Below are positions 51,433 through 59,451 of a stretch of 64,000 nucleotides of DNA, piece after piece. The DNA lies in assembly GCA_963805475.1 (NCBI GenBank), contig CAWDUO010000002.1, forward strand, positions 62,001 to 126,000, given 5' to 3'. Made by a program: the position numbers and the translations under genes. Below the pieces are notes generated by a model, which did not search any database, was not told where the DNA came from, and was given only the letters and a program-made list of their open reading frames with translations. Every line of letters begins with the position of its first letter. Within the stretch, counting starts at the first letter, position 1. This stretch comes from VRUE01 sp963805475. Lineage in GTDB: Bacteria; Actinomycetota; Thermoleophilia; Solirubrobacterales; 70-9.

Positions 51433-52623
51433 ATGTCGGACAACGGAATAGTCATCGTCGGCGGCGGCCTCGCGGCGCAGCGCTGCGCCGAGACGTTGCG
51501 CCGCCGCGGCTACGAGGCCCCGGTGCGGATGGTCTGCGCCGAGCCCGAGCCGCCCTATGACCGTCCGCCGCTCTCCAAGGAGATGCTGGCGGGAGAGAGC
51601 GCCGAGGCGGAGCTCGCCTACCGGCCCGCCTGGTGGTACGAGGAAAAGCGGGTCGAGCTGCTGCTCGGCGTGCGCGCGGCGGGCCTCGACCCGGGCGCCC
51701 GGCGCTTGCGGCTCGACTCCGACGCCGAGCTGGCCTACGAGAAGCTGCTGATCGCGACCGGCGGCGCCGCCCGCCGGCTGCCCTTCCTCGAGGGCTACGA
51801 GAACGTCCACTACCTGCGCACGCTGGCCGACGCCCGCCGCCTCAGCGGCGAGCTGAGCGAGGGCGCCCGCCTGGCGATCGTCGGCGCCGGCTTCATCGGC
51901 CAGGAGGTCGCCGCCACCGCGCGCCGGCTCGGCGTCGAGGTGACGATGCTCGAGGCGCTCGACGTCCCTCTGAGGCCGATTCTCGGCGCGGAGGTCGGCG
52001 CCTGGTTCGCCGGGCTGCACGCCGACGAGGGAGTGCGGGTGCTCACCGGTGCGATGCTCGAGGGCGCGCGAGGCGAGGGCCGGGTCGAGGAGCTGGTGCT
52101 GGCCGACGGCAGGCGGCTCGCCTGCGACGCGGTCGTCGTGGGCGTCGGCACCGTGCCGGCGACCGCCTGGCTCGCCGGCAGCGGCCTGGAGGCCGACGGC
52201 GTGCCCACCGACACCGCCGGGCGCACCGCGCTACCCGGCGTCTTCGCCGCCGGCGACGCCTCGATCCCCTTCGAGCCGCGCTTCGGCGCCCACGCCCGCA
52301 CCGAGCACTGGGACGCCGCCGCCTGGCAGGGCGCCGCCGCGGCCAGGTCGATGCTCGGCGAGTACCCGGGCACGCCGCCGCTGCCGAGCTTCTGGAGCGA
52401 CCAGTACGGGTTGCGAATCCAGTACGTCGGCCACGCGAGCCGCGCCGACGCCGTCGCCTTCGACGGCGACCCGGCCGAGCGCGACTTCGAAGCGGTCTTC
52501 ACCCAGTCCGGCGTTCCCGTGGCCGGCCTCACCGTCAACCGCCCGCGGGCGATCCCCGCCCTGCGCAAGCGCATCGACAGCGGCCACTTCCCCGCCGCCA
52601 AACGAGAGGAGCAGGCAGCATGA
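51433..52623 (+). CDS. FAD-dependent ferredoxin reductase
   Basis: A 396-residue reductase of the rubredoxin/ferredoxin reductase type found with Rieske and P450 systems. FAD site IVIVGGGLAAQRCAETLRRR at the start, NAD(P) site LAIVGAGFIGQEVAATARRL near 145, and VFAAGDASIPF near 270, then a C-terminal reductase domain. It probably reduces the adjacent ferredoxin with NAD(P)H, and could also serve the rubredoxin at 42.6 kb (inference). Confidence 0.93.
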   Translation: MSDNGIVIVGGGLAAQRCAETLRRRGYEAPVRMVCAEPEPPYDRPPLSKEMLAGESAEAELAYRPAWWYEEKRVELLLGVRAAGLDPGARRLRLDSDAELAYEKLLIATGGAARRLPFLEGYENVHYLRTLADARRLSGELSEGARLAIVGAGFIGQEVAATARRLGVEVTMLEALDVPLRPILGAEVGAWFAGLHADEGVRVLTGAMLEGARGEGRVEELVLADGRRLACDAVVVGVGTVPATAWLAGSGLEADGVPTDTAGRTALPGVFAAGDASIPFEPRFGAHARTEHWDAAAWQGAAAARSMLGEYPGTPPLPSFWSDQYGLRIQYVGHASRADAVAFDGDPAERDFEAVFTQSGVPVAGLTVNRPRAIPALRKRIDSGHFPAAKREEQAA

Positions 52624-52826
52624 CCTACATAGCCAAGGTGGACCCGAACGAGTGCAGCGCCCACGGCGACTGCGTCGACGTCGCCCCGCAGGTCTTCCGC
52701 CTCGACGACGTCGCCGAGGTGATCGGCGCCGGCCCCGACGACCTGATGCTCGAGGCGGCCGAAGCCTGCCCCGCCGTAGCGATCACCGTGATCGACGGCG
52801 AGACGGGCGAGACGGTCTTTCCCTGA
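52620..52826 (+). CDS. [3Fe-4S]-type ferredoxin
   Basis: A 68-residue ferredoxin. The cluster ligands are CSAHGDC (C-x5-C) and a later CPAVAI, three Cys in all, fitting a 3Fe-4S cluster as in Streptomyces P450 ferredoxins. ATG 52620 overlaps the reductase stop. It ends the redox operon and is the likely electron carrier between the reductase and a terminal protein, perhaps the ferric-reductase-like membrane protein. Confidence 0.92.
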   Translation: MTYIAKVDPNECSAHGDCVDVAPQVFRLDDVAEVIGAGPDDLMLEAAEACPAVAITVIDGETGETVFP

Positions 52827-52917
52827 GTCGGCAGCATGGTGAGAGTTCCCTTATGAACGGGGTTTCCGGGGCCGCGCTTATCTGACCCTTAATGCCGGCT
52901 TGGCAGACTGCCCCGCC

Positions 52918-54900
52918 ATGTCGCGCCGCCGGGGGATCCTGCTGCTCTCGCTCGCCGCGATTGCGCTCGCGGCGATCCTCGTCCGGTCGCTCGAAGGCGG
53001 GGGCGGTTCACGGACCGCGCGATCCTCGCCGAGGACGACCCTCGTCGTCCGGCGCGGCCACGCGCTGCCCGCGCCGATCTCGGGCGAGTCCGTGGTGGCG
53101 CTGCCCGAAGGCCCGTTGATCCTCGGTGGGCTCGATGCCGCCGAAGGCTCGGTCAGCGGCGTGTTTCAGCTCAACGCCGAAACGGGTCGCCTGCGGCAGG
53201 CCGGGGAACTGGACGCTCCGCTTCACGACGCGGCCGCCGTCGCGCTCGGCAACCGGGTGCTGGTGTTCGGGGGCGGGGCCGAAGCGAGCACCGACGAAGT
53301 CCAGGGCATGGAGGTCCCGGGCGCGCGGATTTCCGCCGGGACGGTGGCCGGCGCGGTCGGCCGCCTTCCCACCGTTCGCTCGGACCTGAGCGCGGTGGAG
53401 GTCGGCGGCCGCGCCTACCTGCTCGGCGGCTACGACGGCGAAGCGCCGCTGGGCTCGGTGCTGAGGAGCGAAGACGGCAGCAGCTTCAGCGAAGTCGCGA
53501 AGCTTCCCGCCCCCGCCCGCTACATAGCCGTGGCGGCCACCGCCGGCAGGATCTTCGCCTTCGGCGGCGAGCTGGCCGACGGCGCCCCCAGCGACGCGAT
53601 CCGCGAAATCGACCCGAAGACCGGCGCGGCCCGCGTGCTCGGCCACCTGCGCCAGCCGGTCTCCCATGCCTCCGCGGTCAGCCTCGGCGGGCGGGTCTAC
53701 CTGCTCGGCGGGGAAGTGGGAGGGATCGCCAGCGACCGCATCTGGCGCTTCGATCCCGCTACCGGCGCCCTCGCTCCGGCCGGCCGGCTGCCGCTTCCGG
53801 TGGCCGGCGGCGCCGCCACCGTCGTCGGCTCGACCGCCTACCTGATCGGTGGCAAGGGAGCGAACGGCGCCGCTCTGCGCACGGTCGTGCTGCTGCGCGA
53901 GCACACTGTTCGTTCCGCTCCTCCGGAAGGCGCTGAAGCCGCTTCGGCGCCCCGTTCGCGGACCGCCCGCGGACGGCCGCCCCCCTTCACGGGCCGCCTG
54001 CTGATCGCCGATCGCGGCAACAACCGGCTGCTGGTGGTCAACTCCGAGAAGAAGGTGCTCTGGCGCTTCCCCTCGCGCGCCCACCCGGCGCCGCCCGGCG
54101 GCTTCTACTTCCCCGACGACGCCTTCTTCACCCACGGCGGCGCCCAGATCATCTCCAACGAGGAGCAGAACGAGCGCATCGTCCAGCTCGGTTTCCCCTC
54201 CGGCAAGCTGCTCTGGTCCTATGGCCACCCGGGAGTCCCCGGATCCGAACCGGGGTACCTGCACGAGCCCGACGACGCCTACCTCTGGCGCGACGGCACG
54301 ATCTCCGTCGCCGATGCGCAGAACTGCCGCGTGCTGATCGTCTCGCCGGCGAAGAAGGTGCTGCACGAATTCGGCGAACCATCGCGCTGCGAACACGAAC
54401 CGCCGCGGGCGCTCGGCTCTCCCAACGGCGACACGCCGCTGCGCAACGGCGACCTCTTGATCTCCGAGGTGAACGGCTCCTACGTCGACGAGGTGACGCG
54501 CGGCGGCAAGCTGGTCTGGAGCGTGCAGCTGCCGATCGAATACCCCTCCGATCCGCAGCAGATCGGTCCCGATCGCTACCTGGTCGCCGACTACGCTTCC
54601 CCCGGTGGCCTCTTCGAGTTCAACCGGGCCGGCAGGGTCCTCTGGTCATATCAACCGACCTCGGGGAACGGAATGCTCGACCATCCCAGCCTGGCCGAGC
54701 GCTTCCCGGGCGGCGACATCGCGGTCAACGACGACTACCGCCACAGGGTCGTGATCGTCGACCCCCACACGCGCAAGATCGTCTGGCAGTACGGCCGCAC
54801 CGACTCGCCCGGTCGCGGCGCCGGCCGGCTCAACACCCCCGACGGCTTCGATCTGCTGAGCCCCGAGGGCACGACGCCCACGCACCCTTACACCGGCTGA
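52918..54900 (+). CDS. secreted Kelch-repeat plus NHL/PQQ-like beta-propeller protein
   Basis: A 660-residue protein with an N-terminal signal anchor (GILLLSLAAIALAAILV). Residues ~45-340 hold Kelch repeats (NRVLVFGGG, GRAYLLGGYDGEAPLGSV, GRIFAFGGELADG, GRVYLLGGEVGG, TAYLIGGKG). Residues ~365-650 form a second propeller with NHL/PQQ-like blades (GRLLIADRGNNRLLVVN, VLWRFPSR, ISVADAQNCRVLIV, LWSYQPTSGNG). Two propellers in one chain suggest a surface scaffold or sugar-binding role; no catalytic residues are apparent. It sits upstream of a GT39-like gene. Confidence 0.8.
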   Translation: MSRRRGILLLSLAAIALAAILVRSLEGGGGSRTARSSPRTTLVVRRGHALPAPISGESVVALPEGPLILGGLDAAEGSVSGVFQLNAETGRLRQAGELDAPLHDAAAVALGNRVLVFGGGAEASTDEVQGMEVPGARISAGTVAGAVGRLPTVRSDLSAVEVGGRAYLLGGYDGEAPLGSVLRSEDGSSFSEVAKLPAPARYIAVAATAGRIFAFGGELADGAPSDAIREIDPKTGAARVLGHLRQPVSHASAVSLGGRVYLLGGEVGGIASDRIWRFDPATGALAPAGRLPLPVAGGAATVVGSTAYLIGGKGANGAALRTVVLLREHTVRSAPPEGAEAASAPRSRTARGRPPPFTGRLLIADRGNNRLLVVNSEKKVLWRFPSRAHPAPPGGFYFPDDAFFTHGGAQIISNEEQNERIVQLGFPSGKLLWSYGHPGVPGSEPGYLHEPDDAYLWRDGTISVADAQNCRVLIVSPAKKVLHEFGEPSRCEHEPPRALGSPNGDTPLRNGDLLISEVNGSYVDEVTRGGKLVWSVQLPIEYPSDPQQIGPDRYLVADYASPGGLFEFNRAGRVLWSYQPTSGNGMLDHPSLAERFPGGDIAVNDDYRHRVVIVDPHTRKIVWQYGRTDSPGRGAGRLNTPDGFDLLSPEGTTPTHPYTG

Positions 54901-54915
54901 GGGCTGGCTGCCCCG

Positions 54916-56406
54916 ATGGGCCTTCGAAGCTCTGGAGCCGGCGCCCTTGCAGCCCGGTGGCACCTGCTCGCCCTGGCCGGCATCGTCGCGCTGGGCGCGG
55001 TTCTGCGCTTCGCCACGCTCGACCTCCAGAGCTACCGCTACGACGAGGCGGTGACGGTGGTGCGGATCCTCCACTCGAGCCTCTTCGACACTCTCGCCAC
55101 CGTTCCCAAGAGCGAGTCGACGCCGCCCCTCTACTACCTGCTCGCCTGGCTGTGGTCGCGGCCCTTCGGGGTCGGGGAGGTCGGTCTGCGATCGCTCTCG
55201 GCGCTTGCCGGGACCGCCTCGATCGCTGTCGTCTACCTCGGGGCCGTCGCGCTGCCGTTGCCGCGCCGGGCGGGGCTGATCGCGGCGGCGATCGTCGCCG
55301 TCAGCCCGGTGCTGATCTGGTTCTCCCAGGACGCCCGCGCCTACGCGCTCGCCTTCCTGCTCACGGCGCTCTCCTTCCTCTTCTTCGCCCGGGCGCGGCG
55401 CAGCGGTTCGAAACGTGACTTCGCCTGGTGGGCGATCTGCTCGGCGCTGGCTGTGGCCACGCACTACTTTGCCGCCTTCGTCGTCGTTCCCGAGGCGGCC
55501 CTGCTGCTCTGGGGCTCGGCCGACCGGCGGCGGGCCGCCATCGCCGTGGCGGCGGTCGGGGCCGCGGCGCTGCTGTTGCTGCCGATCGCCCTGCACCAGC
55601 GGGGCAACGCCCACGCCGCCTGGATAGCCAGGCAACCTCTCACCCAGCGGCTCGGGCGGGCCGGGGCGAAGCTGATCGGCGAGGACAACGGCGACGAGCA
55701 CGGCAGCCGTGAGGCGGGGCCGATCCCACTCGCCGTGCCCGCTGCCCTGGCGGTCGCGGCGCTGGCGCTGCTGCTCTGGGGTGGGGACGAGGAGGAGCGG
55801 TGGGGGGCCGGGGTCGCCGCGCTGGTTGGCGGGCTCGGGCTGTTGCTGGCCCTGCTTTTCGCCGCGCTCGGCGCCGACTACGTCGACGGGCGCAATCTGA
55901 TCCCGCTCTTCGCGCCACTGACGATCCTGCTCGGCGCGGGCTTCGCCGTGCGCCGCGCCGCGCCGGCCGGCCTCGCCCTCGGCGCCGCCTTCTGTCTCTG
56001 CGCCCTCGTCTTCACGCTCGAGATCGACCGCCTGCCGCGCCTGCAGCGCGAGGACCTGCGGAGTGCGGCGGCGCGCGTCGGGACGCTGCGCCCGGACGAG
56101 GTCGTCGTCACCCCGCGCTACTCGGCCAGCCAGCCGCTGCGCTACTACCTCGGGGCCCGGCCCGCGACCGCGCCGTTGCCCCCCTTGCGCGAAATCGACC
56201 TCGTCGGCTCGGCCGCCGCGGCGCGCGCGAACGCCGCCCGTCTGTTGCCGCCCGCCTTCCGCCGCGCCGGCTCGGAAGCCGTCTCCTACGACTTCACCTT
56301 GACGCGCTTCGTCAGCCGGCGGCCAGTGCGGGTTTCGCTGCGGACGCTCGAAGCCGGTGCGCTCGTTGCGGGCGGTCGCCACGCGGCGGTCCTGGTCGGC
56401 GGCTGA
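54916..56406 (+). CDS. GT39-like (ArnT/PMT-type) membrane glycosyltransferase
   Basis: A 496-residue protein with ~9-11 membrane helices. The N-terminal LRFATLDLQSYRYDEAVTV has the Asp/Glu motif of the C-type glycosyltransferases that use polyprenyl-phosphate sugars, and the first outer loop has STPPLYYLLAWLW. The C-terminal ~130 residues form a soluble outer domain. The likely acceptor is an exported protein or wall polymer, unknown here. It follows the Kelch protein by 15 bp. Confidence 0.87.
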   Translation: MGLRSSGAGALAARWHLLALAGIVALGAVLRFATLDLQSYRYDEAVTVVRILHSSLFDTLATVPKSESTPPLYYLLAWLWSRPFGVGEVGLRSLSALAGTASIAVVYLGAVALPLPRRAGLIAAAIVAVSPVLIWFSQDARAYALAFLLTALSFLFFARARRSGSKRDFAWWAICSALAVATHYFAAFVVVPEAALLLWGSADRRRAAIAVAAVGAAALLLLPIALHQRGNAHAAWIARQPLTQRLGRAGAKLIGEDNGDEHGSREAGPIPLAVPAALAVAALALLLWGGDEEERWGAGVAALVGGLGLLLALLFAALGADYVDGRNLIPLFAPLTILLGAGFAVRRAAPAGLALGAAFCLCALVFTLEIDRLPRLQREDLRSAAARVGTLRPDEVVVTPRYSASQPLRYYLGARPATAPLPPLREIDLVGSAAAARANAARLLPPAFRRAGSEAVSYDFTLTRFVSRRPVRVSLRTLEAGALVAGGRHAAVLVGG

Positions 56407-56452
56407 AGCTGCGGTCGAGTAGAACTCCCCTCCCTTGAAGGAGCCGAGCCGC

Positions 56453-57058
56453 ATGTACCGCGTCGCGATGACCGCCAGCCGGCCGGTGGTGCGCGGCTGG
56501 GGGCGGCTCGAGGTCGAGGGGCTGGAGGCGCTGCCGGCGAGCGGCCCGGCGCTGGTCGTCGGCAACCACGACAGCCACTGGGATCCGGTCGCGGTCGGCG
56601 TCGCCGCGCTGGCGCGGCGGCAGATCAGGGCGCTGGCGAAATCCACGCTCTGGGACGTGCGCGGGCTGGGCCCGGTGCTGAACGGGATGGGGCAGATCCC
56701 GATCGAGCGCGGGGCCGGCGACGCCGGGGCGCTGGCGCGGGCGATCGAGGAGCTGCGGGCCGGCGCCTGCATCGGCGTCTTCCCCGAGGGCACGCGCTCG
56801 CGCGGCGAGGTGCTGCGGGCGCGCAGCGGCGTCGGCCGGCTGGCGCTCGAGGTGCCCGAGGCGCGGCTCGTCTGCGTGGCGATCGAGGGGACTGCCGAGC
56901 TGACCGGCTTCCCGCGCCGCCCGCGCCTGCGGGTTCGGTTCTTCGAGCCGGCCGGCGGCCAGGCCGGGGCCGGCGAAGAGCCGGGAGGGATCGCCGCGCG
57001 GCTGGTCGCGGAGATCCGCGAGCAGGTCCCCCCGGCGGTCTCCTACCGCAAGCGCTGA
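56453..57058 (+). CDS. plsC: 1-acyl-sn-glycerol-3-phosphate acyltransferase family protein
   Basis: A 201-residue acyltransferase. NHDSHWD holds the catalytic HxxxxD motif, FPEGTRSRGEV the substrate-binding motif, and GQIPIERG a further family block. It probably acylates lysophosphatidic acid at the membrane. ATG 56453 is preferred over TTG 56435 because GAAGGAG (56437-56443) is ideally spaced before it. The islet in tRNA-Leu begins ~70 bp after its stop. Confidence 0.9.
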   Translation: MYRVAMTASRPVVRGWGRLEVEGLEALPASGPALVVGNHDSHWDPVAVGVAALARRQIRALAKSTLWDVRGLGPVLNGMGQIPIERGAGDAGALARAIEELRAGACIGVFPEGTRSRGEVLRARSGVGRLALEVPEARLVCVAIEGTAELTGFPRRPRLRVRFFEPAGGQAGAGEEPGGIAARLVAEIREQVPPAVSYRKR

Positions 57059-57128
57059 TCCGGCCGGGGCGCCCTCGGAGCGCTACCTCGCGGCTGCGGT
57101 GAGGTGCGCGAGTTTGCAGGGAGATATA

Positions 57129-57182
57129 TGCGGCTGAATGGAGTCGAACCATCACGCCCCGTAAAGGGCACAAGCCCCTCAA
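57129..57182. repeat. islet attachment repeat, distal copy (54 bp)
   Basis: This copy contains only the 3' part of tRNA-Leu (anticodon loop to 3' end) and matches 59213-59266 exactly; the bases on either side differ. It is a truncated tRNA, not a functional gene. Confidence 0.9.
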
Positions 57183-57203
57183 ATCAGCCGGTGAGGGGTT
57201 TTT
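57175..57203 (+). terminator. intrinsic terminator spanning the islet junction
   Basis: CCCCTCA (57175-57181), a 10-base loop, TGAGGGG (57192-57198) and TTTTT (57199-57203) form a rho-independent terminator reading rightward. The left arm is in the tRNA repeat and the right arm in islet DNA, so integration itself makes the hairpin. It would isolate the islet from plsC transcription. Confidence 0.7.
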
Positions 57204-57352
57204 GGCTTATCTACGACTCCCTGAGGCGATCTCAGGTGCTCTGCAGTGACGCAGGTTAGCGCGAAATCGGTCCGTCAAACGGTCCGCGGGATCGCCGGCT
57301 GAGGAGAAGTCCGCAAGGCGTTTCCGACCGATGCCGATGATCGGATGCGGAA

Positions 57353-57778
57353 ATGAGCAAAGGGCGCAAGAAGTCGCGGCCGAAGCGTGGGCAGAAGAAG
57401 GTCGTTGCGCGAGGAACCCCGGCGCGCTGGGGGGTCGCGTGGCATCCGAAGGCGCTCGATGAGAAGAACGCAGTCGAGGACGTCGCTGAGCGCGTGGCGA
57501 TCGCGCACGTGATCGAGAAGCTGGAAGTCGACGGCCCAGCCCTGCGAAGCCCGCATCAGAGTGGCGTCATGGGGGAGGAGGGATCGGGCCTGCGAGAGCT
57601 GCGGCCCCGGCGAGGAAGGAGCCGCTGGCGGCCAATCTACCGCCGGACGGATGAGGGGCTGTTCGCGGTTCTCGCCGTCGGCCCGGAGGCCGGAATCGAC
57701 AAGGCTGGCTACGCGCGAGCCGTGCGTCTCGCGAAGCGGAGGATCGAGGGACTGGAAAAAGCCAAGGAGAAGGAGTAG
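57353..57778 (+). CDS. higB: HigB/RelE-type (Gp49-like) toxin
   Basis: A 141-residue basic protein: WHPKALDEKNAV, AHVIEKLEVDGPALRSPHQ, LRELRPRRGRSRWRPIYRR, then LFAVLAVGPEAGIDKAGYARAV, the order seen in phage-derived Gp49/HigB ribosome-dependent mRNA interferases. The N-terminus carries an extra Lys/Arg-rich stretch (SKGRKKSRPKRGQKK). It precedes the antitoxin gene, the usual higBA order. Confidence 0.82.
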   Translation: MSKGRKKSRPKRGQKKVVARGTPARWGVAWHPKALDEKNAVEDVAERVAIAHVIEKLEVDGPALRSPHQSGVMGEEGSGLRELRPRRGRSRWRPIYRRTDEGLFAVLAVGPEAGIDKAGYARAVRLAKRRIEGLEKAKEKE

Positions 57779-57793
57779 CCTGGACAGGCAATT

Positions 57794-57803
57794 ACAAGCT
57801 TGT
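57794..57803. promoter_or_regulatory. palindrome ACAAGCTTGT upstream of higA
   Basis: A perfect 10-bp palindrome in the AT-rich 48-bp gap between higB and higA, followed by TATAAG, a possible -10 element. HigA proteins bind palindromes, so it may be the operator of an internal higA promoter. Confidence 0.45.
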
Positions 57804-57826
57804 TATAAGCAGATTTGAGATCAAAC

Positions 57827-58204
57827 ATGGCAGATCAACTCGTATCCAACGACGACGTTCTCGCGAAGGATCTGCGCGACCCTGAGTTCCGCGCTGAGTG
57901 GGAGCGGACCGCCCTGGCCCGGTGGCTCGCCGTCGAGGTCGCCCACTACCGCGCCGAGCACGATCTCTCCCAGCGACAGCTGGCGGAGCGGCTCGGAGTC
58001 CATCAGTCCGACGTTGCTCGCATGGAGACCGGCGAGCACGCGCCGAGCCTTGAGCGCCTGGTCAGGGTTGCCAGCGGCCTGGACATCGAGCTGATGATCG
58101 ACATCCGCCCGGAGAAGAAGGCGGCCCGCCTACCGAAGAAGCGAGCGCTCGATGCCGGCTCGTTCGCCGTAGGCGGCTGCGAGGTAGTTCTCGCCACCGC
58201 GTAG
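57827..58204 (+). CDS. higA: HigA-type XRE-family antitoxin
   Basis: A 125-residue protein with an HTH_3/XRE domain (~45-95): YRAEHDLSQRQLAERLGVHQ, then SDVARMETGEHAPSLERLVRVASGL. The N-terminal ~40 residues (DPEFRAEWERTALARWLAVEV) match the antitoxin helix that binds HigB. ATG 57827 is used; an upstream TTG (57815) would add only four residues. Confidence 0.87.
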   Translation: MADQLVSNDDVLAKDLRDPEFRAEWERTALARWLAVEVAHYRAEHDLSQRQLAERLGVHQSDVARMETGEHAPSLERLVRVASGLDIELMIDIRPEKKAARLPKKRALDAGSFAVGGCEVVLATA

Positions 58205-58253
58205 AGCCTCGCCGTGATTTCGCAGTCTTAGTTCCGCAGTAGCATCGCCCGCG

Positions 58254-58742
58254 ATGTCGATTCGCCTGCTTGCGACCTACGAGTTCATCGACAAGGATGG
58301 GACCCCGGCCGGGATGGTGCGCCTCCCGGTGGTCGGCTACGCGCAGCCCGGCTCCGACGGCAGGGAGCGCCCGCGCGTCCTGTTTCTGAGCGGCGACGAC
58401 CCCTACCTCGTCGACTTCCACCCGGACAGCACGCTTGAGACGCAGTACGGCACCTTCCAAGCGGTGCTGATCGACGCCGTCGCCGATCCGATCTCGGCTC
58501 AACCCGGCTGGGTCGCCGAGGTCTCCGTCGAGCCGCTGGACGAAGCGCCGGAACGGCTGGGCGTGTACCCCGTGCTTGCATGGGAGCCCGAGCCGAGGAC
58601 GAGCTTCGACGACTATCCCCAGGGGCACGCCATCCTGCTCATCCCCGATCGCGACGACAGGCTCGGCAGCCATTCCGGGCCGGTCAGCACCCGCGACCTG
58701 CCGGGTGTGGTGCGCTACCGTCGCGAGGATGAGACCGCCTGA
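58254..58742 (+). CDS. hypothetical protein in tRNA-Leu islet
   Basis: A 162-residue soluble, acidic protein, beta-rich by appearance (MSIRLLATYEFIDKDGTPAG, VLFLSGDDPYLVDFHPDST). No motif is recognised. It lies between higA and the Xis-like gene and overlaps the latter by 14 bp if the earlier ATG is used there. A role in islet maintenance or phage interference is conceivable only from context. Confidence 0.65.
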   Translation: MSIRLLATYEFIDKDGTPAGMVRLPVVGYAQPGSDGRERPRVLFLSGDDPYLVDFHPDSTLETQYGTFQAVLIDAVADPISAQPGWVAEVSVEPLDEAPERLGVYPVLAWEPEPRTSFDDYPQGHAILLIPDRDDRLGSHSGPVSTRDLPGVVRYRREDETA

Positions 58743-59118
58743 TCAGATGACCGAGCTATCCGATCACTACATGCGCGTGCGGGACTACGGCCGCTGGTTC
58801 TCCCTCGACGAGTCGACCGTCTACAAGATGATCGAGCGGGGGGAGATCAAGACGATCCGCATCGGCAAGAAGACCCTGCGCATCCCCTCGAACGAGCTGG
58901 AGCGCTACCTGGAGCGCGAGCCGGCCGCAGAACCCGACGCGGCTGCCCTGAGAAAGAGGGCCGCGGCGTTTCGCGAGCAGCACGGCAAGGATCCGAGTGC
59001 CTTCGTCGACGCTTGGCGCAGCGGCGAGATCGAAGACACGCCGGACAACGCCGAGGTCGCGCTCGAGGCGCTAGCCCTGCGCACGGCCCTCACCCGCCAG
59101 CACGTCGCTGCTGTGTAG
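58729..59118 (+). CDS. excisionase/MerR-like helix-turn-helix protein
   Basis: A 129-residue protein with a winged-helix excisionase domain (~12-58: YMRVRDYGRWFSLDESTVYK, MIERGEIKTIRIGKKTLRIP) and a C-terminal helical tail. Such proteins bend DNA at attachment sites or act as small regulators. ATG 58747 is an equally good start. Its presence without an integrase suggests that the islet uses a recombinase encoded elsewhere, or that the int gene was lost. Confidence 0.75.
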   Translation: MRPPDQMTELSDHYMRVRDYGRWFSLDESTVYKMIERGEIKTIRIGKKTLRIPSNELERYLEREPAAEPDAAALRKRAAAFREQHGKDPSAFVDAWRSGEIEDTPDNAEVALEALALRTALTRQHVAAV

Positions 59119-59212
59119 ACCTTCGCGACCTACGTCGTCTCGGCGTTAGTCCGGTTGGCGGGGTGGCGGCTCAGGTCCAGGTGGTCTCCTCGCTCTATTT
59201 GCAGGTTCTGAG

Positions 59213-59266
59213 TGCGGCTGAATGGAGTCGAACCATCACGCCCCGTAAAGGGCACAAGCCCCTCAA
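59213..59266. repeat. islet attachment repeat, tRNA-side copy (54 bp)
   Basis: The 3' part of the intact tRNA-Leu gene, identical to 57129-57182. TTTGCAGG lies 7-8 bp before both copies, a possible shared recombinase contact. The 94 bp before it (59119-59212) hold no gene. Confidence 0.9.
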
Positions 59267-59298
59267 GCTTGCGCGTCTACCAGTTCCGCCACAGCCGC
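59213..59298 (-). tRNA. tRNA-Leu(GAG)
   Basis: On the minus strand an 86-nt class II tRNA folds: acceptor GCGGCTG/CAGCCGC, D arm GGCGGAACTGGTAGACGC, anticodon stem CAAGC/GCTTG with loop TTGAGGG (anticodon GAG), long variable arm, and T arm GATGG-TTCGACT-CCATT. CCA is not encoded. It serves as the integration site of the neighbouring islet. Confidence 0.95.
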
Positions 59299-59405
59299 TT
59301 GGGACGGCGATTCTAGATGTTCGGCGGCGGCGGGGCTTGCGGCTGGACGGCGGCGTGCGCAGAGGGGCGGTCGGGTTGCGTGCGTCCGCGGGGGCCGATA
59401 CTCTG

Positions 59406-59419
59406 CGAACAGATGTTCG
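59406..59419. promoter_or_regulatory. SOS box (LexA operator) of lexA
   Basis: CGAACAGATGTTCG matches the CGAAC-N4-GTTCG LexA box of Gram-positive bacteria exactly. It lies 33 bp before the lexA start, indicating autoregulation of the DNA-damage response. Confidence 0.9.
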
Positions 59420-59451
59420 AATGTACGCGCTTTGCTTGAAGGAGGAGCCCG

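Larger units (their letters stand above)
57129..59266. mobile_element. tRNA-Leu-integrated islet with HigBA and Xis-like gene
   Basis: Two identical 54-bp direct repeats of the 3' part of tRNA-Leu(GAG), at 57129-57182 and 59213-59266, enclose 2.03 kb. Cargo is a HigB toxin, a HigA antitoxin, an unknown 162-residue protein and an excisionase-like HTH protein. No integrase is present. Chromosomal genes (plsC on one side, tRNA-Leu then lexA on the other) flank it. It is the second integrase-less tRNA element in the window. Confidence 0.82.

Noticed and set aside
57129..57182. Possible second tRNA-Leu gene
   Set aside because: Only the 3' part is present, and the acceptor 5' strand and D arm are missing. 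It is the attachment repeat of the islet.
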